Assembly (NCBI RefSeq): GCF_900302485.1
Contig: NZ_OMOI01000001.1
Span: 1,302,001 to 1,366,000, forward strand
Direction: 5' to 3'
Length of the DNA stretch: 64,000 nt
DNA from: Aliiroseovarius pelagivivens
Lineage (GTDB): Bacteria; Pseudomonadota; Alphaproteobacteria; Rhodobacterales; Rhodobacteraceae
Shown: positions 39,141 to 47,637 of the stretch, in pieces
Layout: every line of letters starts with the position of its first letter
Position numbering within the stretch: position 1 is the first letter of the stretch
Translations under genes and position numbers: made by a program
Notes under the pieces: generated by a model
The model's database searches: none
What the model saw: the letters and a program-made list of their open reading frames with translations, nothing else
Told to the model about the DNA's origin: nothing

Positions 39141-40147
39141 ACCGATTGCCCCTTGAATAGACCTGTAGGTTTGAACAGCAGCACGACGATCAGGATCACG
39201 AAGCTGACTGCGAATTTATAGTCGGTGGACATCAGCTGTACGAGGCTGGATGGCTCCAGGCTTTCAGGCAGCAGATAAACCGCGACTTTCTTCCAAGCAT
39301 AGGTGATCGTGACCTCGGAGAACGCAATGACGAACCCGCCTGCGATGGCTCCCAATGGATTTCCCAGACCGCCTACGATGGCCGAGGCAAAGATCGGCAG
39401 CAGCAGCTGGAAGTAGGTGAATGGTTTGAAGCTTTTATCAAGCCCATACAGCGTGCCCGCGATGGTGATCAGGGCCGCCACGATGATCCACGTGATCATC
39501 ACCACGCGCTCGGGGTTGATGCCCGACAGAAGCGCCAGATCCTCGTTGTCCGAGAACGCGCGCATCGATTTACCGGTGCGGGTACGGTTCAGGAACCAGA
39601 ACAGAACCGCCACCACGATGATCGCTGTCACAATGGTGATGCCCTGCGAGGTCTTGAAGGCCAGACCTTCGTTCAACCCGGTTGCGTTTTTAAAGTCACG
39701 CGCCTTGATGATGAAACGTTCACCATCCGCAAAGCGCTGCTCTCCGGGGCCGATGATGAAGCGCACGATGCCGTTCATGATGAACATCACACCCATCGAG
39801 GCCATGACGAACACAATCGGTTTCGCTTTCACACGGCGATAGAAACGGTACACCGTGCGATCCGTTACAATCAGCAGAATTGACGTGACGAAGATGCCGA
39901 AGGGCAGGGCCAGAAGGGCGGTCGGCAGCGGGTGAATTGACAGTCCCATCGACTGGAACCACCAGGTAAATAGGATCGTCACCATCGCACCAAAGGCCAT
40001 CGTGTCGCCATGGGCGAAGTTCGAGAACCGCAGGATGCCATAGATCAGCGTGACCCCCAGCGCACCAAGCGCCAGCTGGCTGCCATAGGCCATCGCGGGG
40101 ATTAAAACAAAGTTGGAAAGCGCGACGAGCGCGTTCAGAAAGTCCAT
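39137..40147 (-). CDS. Branched-chain-type ABC transporter permease (LivH-like)
   Basis: 336 residues from the ATG at 40147, preceded by GGGAGG. LALGALGVTLIYGILRFSNFAHGD and the late AFSDNEDLALLSGINPERVV and FASAIVGGLGNPLGAIAGG segments are typical of LivH. It starts 2 bases after the livF-like stop codon. The open frame extending further upstream overlaps livF and is unlikely to be translated. Confidence 0.88.
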   Translation of the reverse strand: MDFLNALVALSNFVLIPAMAYGSQLALGALGVTLIYGILRFSNFAHGDTMAFGAMVTILFTWWFQSMGLSIHPLPTALLALPFGIFVTSILLIVTDRTVYRFYRRVKAKPIVFVMASMGVMFIMNGIVRFIIGPGEQRFADGERFIIKARDFKNATGLNEGLAFKTSQGITIVTAIIVVAVLFWFLNRTRTGKSMRAFSDNEDLALLSGINPERVVMITWIIVAALITIAGTLYGLDKSFKPFTYFQLLLPIFASAIVGGLGNPLGAIAGGFVIAFSEVTITYAWKKVAVYLLPESLEPSSLVQLMSTDYKFAVSFVILIVVLLFKPTGLFKGQSV

Positions 40148-40149
40148 TC

Positions 40150-40863
40150 TTAGCCTCCCAAAAACGATTGGCGGACTTCTGGGTCGGCCAAAAGCTCTTT
40201 TCCAGATCCCGTATGCGCGTTGCAACCTTGAACAAGGACATAGCCTTTGTCCGCAATCTCAAGCGCTTGGCGGGCATTTTGTTCGACCATCAGGATCGAG
40301 ATCCCGGTGCGGGCGACCTCGATAATCCGGTCAAACAGCTCGTCCATCACGATCGGGCTGACGCCCGCGGTGGGTTCGTCCAGCATCAACACGGTCGGTT
40401 TTGTCATCAGCGCACGGCCAACGGCCACCTGCTGACGTTGACCGCCCGATAGCTCTCCGGCTGGCTGGTTGCGCTTTTCGCGCAGGATTGGGAAAAGCTC
40501 ATAGACTTGCTCGATCGTCTCATAGATGTCGTCGGTACGGATGAAGCCGCCCATCTCGAGGTTCTCTTCGACAGTCATCGACGTGAAGATGTTGTGGGTC
40601 TGCGGCACAAAGCCCATGCCTTTGCGCACCCGGTCCTGAGGCGACAGGTTCGTGATGTCTTCACCACCCAGTCGCACCGCGCCCGAGCGCACGTTCAACA
40701 TGCCAAATACGGCCTTCATGCCGGTGGACTTACCCGCGCCATTGGGTCCGACGATCACGGCGATCTCGCCTTTGTCGACGGCAATGGTGCAGTCATGCAG
40801 AATGTCCGGGCCCTTGCCGTAGCCGCCGGTCATGCTGTCTCCGATGAGGAAAGGTTCGCTCAT
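40150..40863 (-). CDS. Branched-chain-type ABC transporter ATPase (LivF-like)
   Basis: 237 residues. Walker A is VGPNGAGKST, the signature is LSGGQRQQVAVGRA and Walker B is LMLDEPTAGVSP. Length and FVPQTHNIFTSMTVEENLEMGG match LivF. Its start shares a base with the livG-like stop, so the pair is coupled. It powers the transporter with LivG. Confidence 0.9.
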   Translation of the reverse strand: MSEPFLIGDSMTGGYGKGPDILHDCTIAVDKGEIAVIVGPNGAGKSTGMKAVFGMLNVRSGAVRLGGEDITNLSPQDRVRKGMGFVPQTHNIFTSMTVEENLEMGGFIRTDDIYETIEQVYELFPILREKRNQPAGELSGGQRQQVAVGRALMTKPTVLMLDEPTAGVSPIVMDELFDRIIEVARTGISILMVEQNARQALEIADKGYVLVQGCNAHTGSGKELLADPEVRQSFLGG

Positions 40864-41642
40864 TATGCGTCCTCTTTCTTATTCTTCAAACCGGTGCCCA
40901 GATAGGCTTCGATCACCTGTTCGTTGGCTTTGATCTCGGCCAGAGTGCCTTCAGCCAGCACTTTGCCTTCCGCCATACAGATCACCGGATCGCAGATTTT
41001 CTCGATGAAATCCATGTCGTGTTCGATGACGACGAAGGTGTAGCCGCGTTCTTCATTCAGGCGTTTGATCGCGTCAGCGATGGTGTAAAGCAGCGTGCGG
41101 TTCACGCCTGCGCCCACTTCGTCCAGAAAGACGATTTTGGCGTCGACCATCATGGTGCGGCCCAGCTCGAGAAGCTTCTTTTGTCCACCCGAAATCTCGC
41201 CTGCACGCAGGTTCGAGATGTGCGAGATTGTCAGGAACTCCAGCACCTCATCGGCTTTGGCTTTCAGTGCGCGTTCTTCATCCGCGATGCGTTTGCGCCC
41301 GAACCACGTGTCCCACAGGCGTTCGCCGGACTGGCCGCCGGGCACCATCATCAGGTTCTCGCGGCAGGTCATGGACCCGAACTCATGCGCGATCTGGAAG
41401 GTGCGCAAAAGCCCTTTATGGAACAGCTCGTGCGGGGGCAGGCCGGTAATATCCTCGCCCGCCATGGTGATCCGACCCGAGGTCGGCTTCAACACGCCCG
41501 CGATGACATTGAACAGCGTCGTTTTGCCCGCGCCATTGGGGCCGATCAGTCCGGTGATGGACTTGTCCTGGATGGTCAGGGTTGCCCCATCAACGGCGCG
41601 AAAGCCGCCAAAGTGCTTGTGGACATCCTCGATGACGATCAT
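40863..41642 (-). CDS. Branched-chain-type ABC transporter ATPase (LivG-like)
   Basis: 259 residues. Walker A is GPNGAGKTT. The LivG-type signature (SGGQKKLLELGRTMM) and Walker B (IVFLDEVGAGVN) follow, and VVIEHDMDFIEKICD carries the switch His. It follows the binding-protein gene after about 90 bases that include a stem-loop. A 678-codon open frame on the opposite strand here is only a shadow. Confidence 0.9.
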   Translation of the reverse strand: MIVIEDVHKHFGGFRAVDGATLTIQDKSITGLIGPNGAGKTTLFNVIAGVLKPTSGRITMAGEDITGLPPHELFHKGLLRTFQIAHEFGSMTCRENLMMVPGGQSGERLWDTWFGRKRIADEERALKAKADEVLEFLTISHISNLRAGEISGGQKKLLELGRTMMVDAKIVFLDEVGAGVNRTLLYTIADAIKRLNEERGYTFVVIEHDMDFIEKICDPVICMAEGKVLAEGTLAEIKANEQVIEAYLGTGLKNKKEDA

Positions 41643-41685
41643 GTGAATTCTCCTGCCACTTTAAGTTTATGGCGTAACTTACGGA

Positions 41686-41711
41686 AACAGCCCGGAAAAC
41701 TCCGGGCTGTT
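41686..41711 (-). terminator. Intercistronic hairpin between livK-like and livG-like genes
   Basis: AACAGCCCGGA and TCCGGGCTGTT form a perfect 11-base stem with a 4-base loop. No T-run follows in the direction of transcription, so it is more likely to stabilise or attenuate than to terminate fully. Confidence 0.65.
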
Positions 41712-41732
41712 TCAGGTCTACATGGCGTTAGA

Positions 41733-42920
41733 TTAACGGTATTGAACCGTCATCATTTTGCCGCCTTCAATCTTGATCTCGCGGTAAGAACCGGCAGCTT
41801 CGCCACCGTCTACCAGCTCAACTGCGGTTGCGCCGACATAGTCGATCTCGCCGCCGTCTGCCAGGATCTGCAGGCCTTTGGCCAGTTCACCCGGATAGAT
41901 CTTTTCGCCTGGTGCGTTGGCAACCATTTCGACTTTCGATGCATAGTCGCCCGGTTCAGCCGAACCAGCAGCCTGCATGGCAAGCATGATCAGAGCAGCA
42001 GCGTCATAGCTTTCGCCGGTGTAGGGCGAGGTTACGTCGAACTTGTCACCGACCATTTCGGCGAAAGTAGCAGCACCGGGGCTATCGGTGCCCGGAACCT
42101 GGCCGGTCGATCCGTCGATCTCGGAGCCGAAGTTGGCTTCAAGGTTCGAACCAATCATGCCATCGGGGAAGTGGAAGGTGTCAAATGCACCGGTATCCAG
42201 CGCACCGCGCACGATGCCTGCACCACCTTGGTCCACATAGCCAGCCACGACCAGCACGTCGCCACCAGCCGAGGCCAGAGCGCCGACTTCAGCTGTGTAG
42301 TCAGCTTTGCCGTCCTCGTGGGAGGCCACGATGGTTACTTCGCCACCAGCGGCTTCAAACGCGGCTTTGAACGCGTCAGCCATGCCTTTGCCGTAGTCGT
42401 TGTTGGTGTAGGTCACAGCAACCGAGCCCACGCCGTTTTCTTTCAGGATGTTCGCCATCACGTCCGACTGACGGGCATCCGAAGGTGCGGTACGGAAGAA
42501 CAGGCCGTTGTCCTCGGCGGTCGACAGACCCGGCGAAGTCGCCGAAGGCGAGATCATTACGATGCCGTTGGGCAGGGCCACGTTGGCCAGAACGGCGCCG
42601 GTCACACCCGAGCAATCCGGGCCCATCAGGCCTTTGACACCGTCCCCGGTGATCAGACGTTCAGCTGCGGCGGTTGCGGCTGCACTGTCAACACAGGTCG
42701 AATCAGCGCGCACGCTTACGACGGCTTTACCACCCAGAAGCAGACCCGAGGCCGACACTTCTTCCATCGCCAGTTCAGCGCCGCCTGCCATGTGCGGGGT
42801 CAGGCTTTCGATCGGGCCAGTGTAGCCAAGAATGGTGCCAAGCTTGATTGCGTGGTCGTCAGCATATGCAACGCCGCCAACGAGTGCAGTTGCGGCGGTC
42901 GCCATAAGAAGTCTTTTCAT
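41733..42920 (-). CDS. ABC transporter substrate-binding protein (LivK type)
   Basis: 395 residues from the ATG at 42920 with GGAGAGG upstream. A signal peptide (MKRLLMATAATALVGGVAYA) is followed by the type I periplasmic binding fold: IKLGTILGYTGPIESL, LMGPDCSGVTGAVLANVA and VTYTNNDYGKGMADAF. It binds an amino acid or related amide; the specificity is unknown. It is the first gene of a leftward operon with livG, livF, livH, livM and the MocA-like gene. Confidence 0.88.
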   Translation of the reverse strand: MKRLLMATAATALVGGVAYADDHAIKLGTILGYTGPIESLTPHMAGGAELAMEEVSASGLLLGGKAVVSVRADSTCVDSAAATAAAERLITGDGVKGLMGPDCSGVTGAVLANVALPNGIVMISPSATSPGLSTAEDNGLFFRTAPSDARQSDVMANILKENGVGSVAVTYTNNDYGKGMADAFKAAFEAAGGEVTIVASHEDGKADYTAEVGALASAGGDVLVVAGYVDQGGAGIVRGALDTGAFDTFHFPDGMIGSNLEANFGSEIDGSTGQVPGTDSPGAATFAEMVGDKFDVTSPYTGESYDAAALIMLAMQAAGSAEPGDYASKVEMVANAPGEKIYPGELAKGLQILADGGEIDYVGATAVELVDGGEAAGSYREIKIEGGKMMTVQYR

Positions 42921-43000
42921 TTTCCTCTCCCAATTGGAAATTCTGATCGTGAGCCTAGGCGCGGATATCGGAAAAGAAAAGGCCGAAGCAGAGGATTTGC

Positions 43001-43531
43001 TCAAAAAACCACCGAGGGTTTCGGGCCGTCAGGATCCGGTCGCAACAAGGTATAATAATCGCTGTCGCACCATTCTCCATTGATCTGGATGGTCGAGCGC
43101 GCAGAATGCGTCAGCTTGAATCCGAAATGCGTCAACAACCGAGCTGAAGCACCATTTCTGGGGTCAATTTCAGCTGTGATTTCATTGAGATCGGGATAGC
43201 GTTCCCAAGTTGCTGAGATGATCACCTCAAGCGCTTCGCGTGCCAAGCCGTGCCCCCAATAATCGGGATGCAGGATGTACCCCAGTTCAGCGACCCGCCA
43301 AAGACCAGCTTTGCCAACCACCTCACCGTTGCATTCGATGACGAACTCCAGCCCCGTCTCGGCAGACGAGGCGATCATCCCCTTTAGGGTCTTTTCAGTC
43401 TTGGAACGTGAATCGTGGGCCGAATGGCTCCAGTACCGCATCGCGTCCGAGTTCGAGAACACCCGAGACAGCGCAGACAGATCCTCGGGCTGCGGTGGTC
43501 GAAGTAAAAGCCGTTCGGTGCGCAGGATCAC
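43001..43531 (-). CDS. GNAT family N-acetyltransferase (RimJ/RimL type)
   Basis: 176 residues: TERLLLRPPQPEDLSALSRV at the start, LGYILHPDYWGHGLAREALE as the acetyl-CoA loop and NGASARLLTHFGFK. It starts inside the stop of the GlxA-type regulator gene (ATGA overlap) and so is its co-translated partner. The substrate is unknown. The livK-like gene begins 80 bases downstream and probably has its own promoter. Confidence 0.82.
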   Translation of the reverse strand: MILRTERLLLRPPQPEDLSALSRVFSNSDAMRYWSHSAHDSRSKTEKTLKGMIASSAETGLEFVIECNGEVVGKAGLWRVAELGYILHPDYWGHGLAREALEVIISATWERYPDLNEITAEIDPRNGASARLLTHFGFKLTHSARSTIQINGEWCDSDYYTLLRPDPDGPKPSVVF

Positions 43532-44514
43532 GCAGGTTTTGCCCCGCGGCTGCCACGTTCACGATAGGGCGTGGTGTCATAATGCGACCGGTAGCATTTC
43601 GAGAAATGCGAGGGGCTGGAGAAGCCACAGGACAAGGCGACGTTGATGACGCTCATATCGGTCTGCATCAAAAGGTTTCGCGCTTTTTGCAGACGAAGTT
43701 CCATATAGTACCGCTTTGGCGATCGGTTCAGATAGCGGCGGAACAGGCGTTCAAGCTGTCGGGTGGACATACCCACTTCGCTGGCCAGAACCGAAGGCGA
43801 GATCGGCTCTTCGATATTGGCCTCCATCTTGCGGATCACATCGCTGAGCTTGGGGTGGCGCACACCGATGCGGGTGGGCACAGACAGGCGCTGACTGTCG
43901 CTTTCGGTCCGGATCGTCGTATAGATCTGCTGATCCGCAACCACGTTGGCCACGTCTTCGCCCTGATCTTCAGCGATAATCTTCAGGATCAGGTCAATCG
44001 CCGCGGTACCGCCTGCAGCGGTCATGATCTTTCCGTCAACCACGAAGACGCGCTTTGTCAGCTCGACCTCGTCGAACTCCTCGGTAAAACTGTCGTGGTT
44101 TTCCCAGTGAATTGTGGCGCGTTTGTCGTTCAGAAGACCGGTCTTGGCCAGAATATGCGCCGCTGTGCACAGCCCTGCGATACGCACTCCGCGACGGGCC
44201 TCGCGCCGTAGCCAGTTCAACAGCTTGGTGCTGCACTTGCTTTGCACGTCGACGCCCGACACCAGAACCAGTGTGTCATCGCGGCGAAGTTCCTCCAATG
44301 GACCATCTGCCAGAAAGCTGGGACCCGCAGACGAGGTAACTTCACTGCCGTCTTCAGACAGGATCACCCAGTCATAAAGCTTCTTCCCGCTGGCACGGTT
44401 GGCGATCCGAAGCGCATCAACGGCGCCTGCGAAACTTAGAAGGGTAAACCCGTCGACCAGAACGAAAACAAACCGCTGTGCGGCTTGTTCATTCATCTGT
44501 GACAGTTTGGTCAT
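43528..44514 (-). CDS. GlxA-family AraC-type transcriptional regulator
   Basis: 328 residues from the ATG at 44514, which has GGTGAG upstream; further in-frame ATGs exist but add residues not typical of the family. An N-terminal DJ-1/PfpI-like domain (about 10-185; Cys in GLCTAAHILAKTG) is joined to a C-terminal AraC helix-turn-helix (SVLASEVGMSTRQLERLFRRY, then INVALSCGFSSPSHFSKCYR). Relatives include GbdR and CdhR, which control betaine and carnitine catabolism in pseudomonads. The target here is not evident. Confidence 0.85.
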   Translation of the reverse strand: MTKLSQMNEQAAQRFVFVLVDGFTLLSFAGAVDALRIANRASGKKLYDWVILSEDGSEVTSSAGPSFLADGPLEELRRDDTLVLVSGVDVQSKCSTKLLNWLRREARRGVRIAGLCTAAHILAKTGLLNDKRATIHWENHDSFTEEFDEVELTKRVFVVDGKIMTAAGGTAAIDLILKIIAEDQGEDVANVVADQQIYTTIRTESDSQRLSVPTRIGVRHPKLSDVIRKMEANIEEPISPSVLASEVGMSTRQLERLFRRYLNRSPKRYYMELRLQKARNLLMQTDMSVINVALSCGFSSPSHFSKCYRSHYDTTPYRERGSRGAKPA

Positions 44515-44750
44515 CCGACTCACCCTTTTCTTCATGGGTTCATTAAAGGTAGCGACGAATTCAACAGGTTTGGATGCTCGCAGCAAGTCGCTTTTTTTCC
44601 AATGATAGCGCACTATTACTTTTGCGACAAACGATGGGAAATTTCCGTCATAATCTTGTTTCACAACTCTATTTGCACGTTAACGACGGACAGGATAGAA
44701 GAGGCATCGCCCGAATAGGGGGCGAAGATTGATTGTTTACGGAGAAAATC

Positions 44751-46124
44751 ATGACGGAGTGGGACAAGTCGACCTGGCGCAACAAGCCAAGGGTACAGAT
44801 GCCAGACTATACCGACCCGGCCGCATTGGCCGCAGTCGAGGCGCAGCTTGCAAAGTATCCGCCGTTGGTTTTTGCCGGCGAGGCCATGCGTTTGCGCGAA
44901 GAACTAGGTCGTGCATCGCGCGGCGAGGCGTTCCTGCTGCAAGGCGGAGACTGTGCCGAAAGCTTCGCTGATTTCTCGGCAGATGGCATTCGTGACACGT
45001 TCAAAGTTATGCTGCAGATGGCGATGGTATTAACCTTCGGTGCCAAGGTTCCGGTCATCAAGGTCGGTCGTATGGCCGGTCAGTTCGCCAAACCGCGTTC
45101 GGCCCCGACCGAGACTTTGGAAGGCGTTGAGCTGCCCAGCTACCGTGGTGATATCATCAACGAACTGGACTTCACCTCGGACGCCCGGATCCCGGACCCT
45201 CGGAAGATGTTGCAAGCCTATACGCAATCGGCTGCGACCTTGAACCTTCTGCGTGCGTTCTCGACCGGTGGTTTGGCGGATGTACATCAGGTGCACAAAT
45301 GGACGCTGGACTTTACCGCTTCGGGCGAGGCCGAAAAGTACCGCGCCATGGCCGAACGTATTCAGGACAGCCTTGATTTCATGCAATCGGCTGGCGTGAC
45401 CGCAGATCGTATGCACACGCTGCAGACCGTCGACTTCTACACGTCACATGAAAGCCTGCTGCTGGAATATGAAGAAGCGCTGACCCGTCTGGATGCCACG
45501 ACTGGCAAGACCGTAGCAGGTTCCGGCCACATGCTGTGGATCGGTGACCGTACCCGTCAGCCTGACGGCGCACATGTTGAATTCCTGCGCGGTGTGATCA
45601 ACCCGATTGGTTTGAAATGCGGTCCGACCACGACCGCCGAAGATCTGAAGGTTCTGTTGGAAAAGCTGAACCCAGAGAACGAAGCAGGCCGCCTGACCCT
45701 GATCGCGCGATTTGGTGCTGGAAACGTAGCCGAACACCTGCCGCGTCTGATCAAGACCGTACAGGAAGAAGGCGCCAACGTGGTTTGGTCCTGTGACCCG
45801 ATGCACGGCAACACGATCAAGTCGGCCTCGGGCTATAAAACCCGCCCGTTCGACAGCGTGTTGAAAGAGGTTCAGGAATTCTTCGCCGTCCACAAGGCCG
45901 AAGGTTCGGTTCCCGGTGGCGTACATTTCGAGATGACCGGCTCGGACGTGACCGAATGCACTGGCGGCGTGCGTGCCGTGACCGACGAAGATCTTTCGGA
46001 TCGCTATCATACCGCCTGCGACCCGCGCCTGAACGCCAGCCAGTCTCTGGAACTGGCCTTCCTGGTGGCAGAAGAGCTTTCGTCGCGTCGCAATGGCGAT
46101 GCGTTGGCCGCCAAAGCCAGCTAA
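44751..46124 (+). CDS. aroG: Class II 3-deoxy-7-phosphoheptulonate synthase
   Basis: 457 residues from the ATG at 44751, with GGAGA upstream. The class II (plant-type) DAHP synthase pattern is clear: [31 protein letters not shown]-type segment [19 protein letters not shown] and [12 protein letters not shown] near the metal site. It condenses phosphoenolpyruvate and erythrose 4-phosphate, the first step of aromatic amino-acid synthesis. Monocistronic. A conserved 42-base element and a strong terminator follow. Confidence 0.93.
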   Translation: MTEWDKSTWRNKPRVQMPDYTDPAALAAVEAQLAKYPPLVFAGEAMRLREELGRASRGEAFLLQGGDCAESFADFSADGIRDTFKVMLQMAMVLTFGAKVPVIKVGRMAGQFAKPRSAPTETLEGVELPSYRGDIINELDFTSDARIPDPRKMLQAYTQSAATLNLLRAFSTGGLADVHQVHKWTLDFTASGEAEKYRAMAERIQDSLDFMQSAGVTADRMHTLQTVDFYTSHESLLLEYEEALTRLDATTGKTVAGSGHMLWIGDRTRQPDGAHVEFLRGVINPIGLKCGPTTTAEDLKVLLEKLNPENEAGRLTLIARFGAGNVAEHLPRLIKTVQEEGANVVWSCDPMHGNTIKSASGYKTRPFDSVLKEVQEFFAVHKAEGSVPGGVHFEMTGSDVTECTGGVRAVTDEDLSDRYHTACDPRLNASQSLELAFLVAEELSSRRNGDALAAKAS

Positions 46125-46147
46125 GCGTCTTTGCAGTTTAAAATGAA

Positions 46148-46189
46148 AACGCCCCGGCATTGTCTGACGCATTCCGTGCTGTAGGAGGC
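46148..46189 (+). repeat. Dispersed element, copy A
   Basis: It shares with 59370-59414 (minus strand) three exact blocks in order: AACGCCCCGGC, CTGACGCATTCCGT and TAGGAGGC, separated by short variable stretches (5 versus 8 bases, then 4 versus 4). It starts 24 bases after the DAHP synthase stop, on the same strand. Function unknown. Confidence 0.75.
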
Positions 46190-46216
46190 AATTGGTAATA
46201 AGCCGCAGAGCTTTGG

Positions 46217-46250
46217 TTGGCTCCACCGAAAAACGGTGGAGCCAATTTTG
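46217..46250 (+). terminator. Strong hairpin terminator after the DAHP synthase gene
   Basis: TTGGCTCCACCG (46217-46228) pairs perfectly with CGGTGGAGCCAA (46234-46245) over AAAAA, followed by TTTTG. It lies 28 bases beyond repeat copy A. The rest of the gene-free stretch 46251-46452 shows no gene I would support. Confidence 0.8.
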
Positions 46251-46452
46251 ATAGATTGGGCGGAAAAGAACCGTTCGCTGCGATGAGCATCAAAGTCCGC
46301 AAAAGCGGGACTATCACGACATTCGCTCCGAGCTTCCAAATGACTAATCTGTTTGCATGTAGCGTCCGACTTGAAACAAGGCGGGTTTCGAAAATGACAG
46401 GTTGTCAAAATCTCATCCAGACAACGCCCGGTTTGCACTCCTTTCAGTGAGG

Positions 46453-47637
46453 TCAGGCGACTTCGAACAAAGATGCGGCCCCCATACCTCCGCCAATGCA
46501 CATGGACGTAACCACGTACTTTACACCACGGCGCCTACCTTCAAGCAAAGCATGCCCGACTTGTCTCGCGCCCGTCATACCGTAGGGGTGGCCAATCGAA
46601 ATGGCACCGCCATTCACGTTGTAGACTTCCGGATCAATACCAAGATGATCGCGGCAATACAGAACCTGGCAGGCGAAGGCTTCGTTAAGCTCCCAAAGGC
46701 CGATGTCTTCGATGCGAAGACCTGCATTCTTCAGCAGCTTTGGAATGGCATAGATCGGGCCGACACCCATCTCTTCCGGTGCGTTTCCTGCAACTGCCAT
46801 ACCGCGATAAATGCCGAGCGGTGTGAGCCCCTGTTGCTCAGCCAATTTGCCTTCCATGAGAACGCAAGCGGAAGCGCCATCTGAGAGCTGGCTTGCGTTT
46901 CCTGCGGTAATCACGCCTCCTTCGACAACCGGGTTCAGCCCGCCCAGTGCTTCGGTCGTCGTACTCGGTCGATTGCCTTCGTCTTTTGACAAGGTCACCT
47001 CTTCCAGGGTTTCCTCTCCGGTTTCGCGGTTCTTGACCCGCTTTATAGCAGTGATCGGAACGATCTCGTCATCAAAGGCGCCAGCGGCCTGAGCCCGAGC
47101 CGTCCGACCTTGGGAAAGTGCAGCGTATTCATCCTGCACCTCGCGGCTGATCCCATAGGTCCGCGCCACATTTTCCGCGGTCATCAGCATCGGCATATAG
47201 GCATGCTCTGATTGGGCGATAACGTTTGGATCTTTCTCATCGCCCGCCCATTTCAGATAAGCATTCTGCAGGGCGGAAATATTTTCCTGCCCGCCCGCCA
47301 CGGCAACGTTCTGACCATCCACAATGACCTGCTTTGCAGCTGTCGCAATGGCCATCAACCCGGAGGAACATTGCCTGTCGATCGTCTGTCCTGCCACCGT
47401 ATTGGGAAGGCCCGCCGCCAGCGCCGATAAACGGGCGACATTCATGCCTGCTGTCCCCGCCGTAAGGACCGATCCGATGACGACATCTTCGATCGTACCG
47501 GGGTCCACGCCTGCACGTTCAACCGCGTGCTGAATGGCGTGCCCCATCATGGTAGGGGATTTGATGTTGTTCAGCGCACCTTTGAAGGCAACCCCAATAG
47601 GGGTTCGTGCGGTTGAGACGATAACGGCTTCTCTCAT
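46453..47637 (-). CDS. Acetyl-CoA acyltransferase (thiolase, FadA type)
   Basis: 394 residues, full thiolase length. The nucleophile is C90 in DRQCSSGLM; the His is in SIGHPYGMTGAR and the second Cys in SMCIGGGMG. It cleaves 3-ketoacyl-CoA, or condenses acyl-CoAs, as the last step of beta-oxidation. Its start overlaps the fadB-like stop by 4 bases; it is the last gene of the ligase-cupin-fadB-fadA operon. Confidence 0.9.
   Translation of the reverse strand: MREAVIVSTARTPIGVAFKGALNNIKSPTMMGHAIQHAVERAGVDPGTIEDVVIGSVLTAGTAGMNVARLSALAAGLPNTVAGQTIDRQCSSGLMAIATAAKQVIVDGQNVAVAGGQENISALQNAYLKWAGDEKDPNVIAQSEHAYMPMLMTAENVARTYGISREVQDEYAALSQGRTARAQAAGAFDDEIVPITAIKRVKNRETGEETLEEVTLSKDEGNRPSTTTEALGGLNPVVEGGVITAGNASQLSDGASACVLMEGKLAEQQGLTPLGIYRGMAVAGNAPEEMGVGPIYAIPKLLKNAGLRIEDIGLWELNEAFACQVLYCRDHLGIDPEVYNVNGGAISIGHPYGMTGARQVGHALLEGRRRGVKYVVTSMCIGGGMGAASLFEVA

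Noticed and set aside
41019..43055. A 678-codon open frame opposite the livG- and livK-like genes
   Set aside because: It is antisense to two clear transporter genes, has a His/Gln/Arg-rich composition typical of complementary GC-rich codons and no ribosome site.
46217..46450. A 77-codon rightward frame after the DAHP synthase
   Set aside because: It begins within the terminator hairpin and lacks a ribosome site; probably spacer.
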